A stretch of 6,796 nt of DNA from Pedobacter schmidteae (GTDB lineage Bacteria; Bacteroidota; Bacteroidia; Sphingobacteriales; Sphingobacteriaceae). The stretch covers positions 1 through 6,796 of the forward strand of contig CAMDQV010000112.1 in assembly GCA_945906015.1 (NCBI GenBank), in the 5' to 3' direction. The translations under genes were made by a program, and so were the position numbers. Position 1 is the first letter of the stretch, and each line of letters starts with the position of its first letter. Below the pieces are notes generated by a model that was given only the letters and a program-made list of their open reading frames with translations, did no database searches and was not told where the DNA came from. Below are positions 6,474 through 6,796 of the stretch, one piece after another.

Positions 6474-6796
6474 ATGAAGAACAAAAAAACATATAGACTG
6501 TTTGCAATCCTAATGATCCTATTCATTAATGCCGGATCAGCAATTGCTCAAACAAGTGCGCAATGGATTGTATATCAGGGAAATGAAGGCCCTGGAAAAG
6601 GCAAACATATTGTATTTGTAAGTGGTGATGAAGAATATCGCTCAGAGCAAGGCTTACCAATGTTGGCAAAGATTCTGGCAGAGCGTCATGGTTTTAAGTG
6701 CACTGTATTATTTGCTATAGATCCAAAAACTAATTTGATTGATCCTAATTATCAGACAAATATTCCCGGACTGGAACACTTAAAGACAGCTGATCT
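6474..6796 (+). CDS. ThuA-like domain protein, N-terminal part (3' end outside the window)
   Basis: An ATG at 6474 opens a frame that runs without stop to the right edge, giving 107 full codons. Residues 1-25 form a clear signal peptide: Lys-rich start (MKNKKTYR), hydrophobic core (LFAILMILFINAG) and an AIA cleavage site before Gln-26. The mature part starts the ThuA-like fold, a class I glutamine amidotransferase-like domain linked to trehalose utilization: strand KHIVFVSGDEEYRSEQ at 44-59, helix LPMLAKILAERHGF, strand CTVLFAID, and NIPGLEHLKTADL at the edge. The GDEEYRSE motif with 'AIDP..' and 'IPGLE' is typical of secreted ThuA proteins beside heme dehydrogenases of the type encoded upstream. 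In rhizobia ThuA works with the Gfo/Idh/MocA protein ThuB in disaccharide use through 3-keto sugars. The reaction of the secreted form is unknown. The gap of 92 bp allows cotranscription or a separate promoter. Confidence 0.88.
   Translation, partial: MKNKKTYRLFAILMILFINAGSAIAQTSAQWIVYQGNEGPGKGKHIVFVSGDEEYRSEQGLPMLAKILAERHGFKCTVLFAIDPKTNLIDPNYQTNIPGLEHLKTAD

Noticed and set aside
6741..6751. GATCCTAATTA inside the ThuA-like gene, identical to 6390-6400
   Set aside because: It lies in coding sequence for Asp-Pro-Asn-Tyr and is short; most likely a chance repeat in AT-rich DNA.

Overview
The window looks like a fragment of a Bacteroidota chromosome, most likely from the Sphingobacteriaceae or a related environmental group. 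The evidence is AT-rich DNA, TAA as the stop of all four complete reading-frame ends, starts preceded by A/T-rich leaders without a convincing Shine-Dalgarno sequence, and protein families that typify sugar-oxidation loci of Bacteroidota, Planctomycetota and Verrucomicrobiota. The taxonomic call is inference; there is no rRNA or marker gene here.

All five genes lie on the + strand with short gaps (64, 36, 46 and 92 bp), so they probably form one operon that continues past both edges. In order: (1) the C-terminal part of a heme-binding protein with a HEAT-like helical region and a Planctomycete/Verrucomicrobia-type CxxCH domain, cut by the left edge; (2) a cytosolic TIM-barrel sugar epimerase/isomerase closely resembling D-tagatose 3-epimerase; (3) a Gfo/Idh/MocA oxidoreductase with a twin-arginine signal, resembling periplasmic glucose-fructose oxidoreductase; (4) a 1059-residue exported multidomain protein: degenerate SGNH domain, beta-propeller dehydrogenase-like domain, HEAT-like helices and a class I cytochrome c; (5) the first 107 codons of a secreted ThuA-like protein, cut by the right edge.

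The combination suggests an oxidative sugar or glycoside pathway. ThuA-type proteins beside Gfo/Idh/MocA oxidoreductases are known from the rhizobial thu locus, where disaccharides are used through 3-keto derivatives. Here three or four products appear to be exported and two carry covalent-heme motifs, so sugar oxidation in the periplasm could feed electrons to the respiratory chain, with the epimerase-like enzyme handling a product in the cytoplasm. The substrate cannot be read from the sequence, and no transporter, glycosidase or regulator lies inside the window.

The gaps hold a tandem 14-bp repeat before gene 2, a repeated AAACCT motif before gene 3 and a 10-bp inverted repeat between genes 4 and 5. 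No RNA gene, mobile element, CRISPR array or origin was found, and no stretch over 100 bp lacks a gene.
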